Positions 63,620 through 64,000 of a stretch of DNA of 64,000 nucleotides are shown one piece after another (the first letter of the stretch is position 1; the number at the start of each line of letters is the position of its first letter). Source of the DNA: Algoriphagus formosus (GTDB taxonomy: Bacteria > Bacteroidota > Bacteroidia > Cytophagales > Cyclobacteriaceae); assembly GCF_002807035.1 (NCBI RefSeq), contig NZ_NIUC01000002.1, positions 1,703,267-1,767,266 on the forward strand, in the 5' to 3' direction. The position numbers and the translations under genes were made by a program. Under the pieces are notes generated by a model. It was not told the origin of the DNA, made no database searches, and worked only from the letters and a program-made list of their open reading frames with translations.

Positions 63620-64000
63620 ATGGCTAGCAACAGCAACTTCTTTTATTCTAACATCATGCCTAAGATCTATGGTATTGGTGCAGCAGTCGTAATTCTAGGT
63701 GCGATGTTTAAAATTCTTGATTGGCAGTTTGCCAATATCATGATTGGAGTAGGTCTTTCTACAGAAGCATTGATTTTCTTTTTATCTGCTTTTGAACCAA
63801 GACCTCAAGAAGTGGATTGGTCTAAAGTCTATCCGGAATTAGCAGAAGAGGGTGTAAGTCCTTCAAAAATGGGAGCAAAATCAAAAGCAGTTGCTGGAGA
63901 TGGTGTTTCACAAAAACTTGACGAAATGTTGGCTAATGCGAAAGTTGGCCCAGAATTGATCGATAGCCTAGGTAAGGGTATGAAAAACTTAGCTACTTCA
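63620..64000 (+). CDS. gldL: Gliding motility/T9SS motor protein GldL, 3' part outside window
   Basis: The first 127 codons are inside the window without a stop. The start ASNSNFFYSNIMPKIYGIG matches GldL, and two adjacent transmembrane helices (about 14-34 and 39-60) follow with the residues EALIFFLSAFEPRPQE. GldL forms the proton-powered inner-membrane motor with GldM, which should follow. A Glu (in STEAL) lies in the second helix, where GldL homologues carry an essential charged residue. The gap to gldK is 50 bp. Confidence 0.96.
   Translation, partial: MASNSNFFYSNIMPKIYGIGAAVVILGAMFKILDWQFANIMIGVGLSTEALIFFLSAFEPRPQEVDWSKVYPELAEEGVSPSKMGAKSKAVAGDGVSQKLDEMLANAKVGPELIDSLGKGMKNLATS

Noticed and set aside
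1..64000. tRNA, rRNA, riboswitch, prophage or insertion-sequence genes
   Set aside because: I found no cloverleaf with a TTCGA loop and CCA-proximal stem, no rRNA-like stretch, no transposase or integrase motif, and no known riboswitch core by eye. A covariance-model search would be decisive.

Overview
The window is a chromosomal segment of a Bacteroidota bacterium, most likely order Cytophagales and close to Algoriphagus/Cyclobacteriaceae. The genus-level placement is inferred from recognised protein families, not from a search. Supporting signs are the gld/PorP-SprF gliding and type IX secretion (T9SS) genes at the right edge, a Rho factor with a long Lys/Pro/Glu-rich insertion, an NusB with a large N-terminal extension, an AccD without its zinc-finger cysteines, -7 boxes of the Bacteroidota type TAnnTTTG, and little Shine-Dalgarno signal. 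I see no tRNA, rRNA, CRISPR array, prophage or transposase.

Layout. (1) 1-4581, minus: the N-terminal 1527 codons of a giant secreted repeat protein that runs off the left edge and probably starts at a non-ATG codon. (2) 5185-8718, minus: rho, then ferredoxin-tdk-recO. (3) 8751-9851, plus: a conserved-looking protein of unknown function. (4) 9848-15307, minus: the cell-shape operon mreB-mreC-mreD-mrdA-rodA. (5) 15636-20193, plus: rimP-nusA-infB, with a near-consensus promoter, a leader hairpin and a strong terminator. (6) 20400-29013: cstA, accD, a solitary nqrF, a tightly overlapping operon (degenerate arginase-fold protein, mini cytochrome b5, amino-sugar kinase, murQ), and a large-subunit pseudouridine synthase. 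(7) 29014-29671: one small unknown gene and a 174-bp nested imperfect palindrome that looks like a dispersed repeat. (8) 29672-37153, minus: thioredoxin and an envelope cluster (CBS protein, nadK, DUF6089 protein, uppS, bamA, two ompH). (9) 37230-39407, minus: an Fe(II) oxygenase coupled to a chromate-type transporter. (10) 39474-42043, plus: a lipoprotein, serS and a small exported NTF2-like protein. (11) 42038-47161, minus: nusB-ytxH-DUF1573-yajC-ybbR-coaE and an amino-acid dehydrogenase. (12) 47312-53138: an ABC exporter, a coiled-coil protein and two periplasmic parvulin isomerases. (13) 53228-56055, minus: a complete partner-switching module (PP2C phosphatase, STAS antagonist, HATPase kinase). 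(14) 56161-64000: DUF721 protein, hemW, then plus-strand BamA/TamA-like protein, DUF4271 protein, hemD, porP/sprF, gldK and the start of gldL.

Most of the window is housekeeping. Envelope biogenesis dominates: elongasome, BamA with OmpH and parvulin chaperones, UppS, peptidoglycan recycling, and T9SS core lipoprotein and motor. A giant adhesin-like protein of the type usually exported by T9SS sits at the other end. I did not find a clear-cut new system. The best leads are the partner-switching trio without a visible sigma factor, the pseudo-arginase/cytochrome b5/MurQ operon, the oxygenase-ChrA pair, the nested palindrome, and the giant repeat protein with an unusual start.
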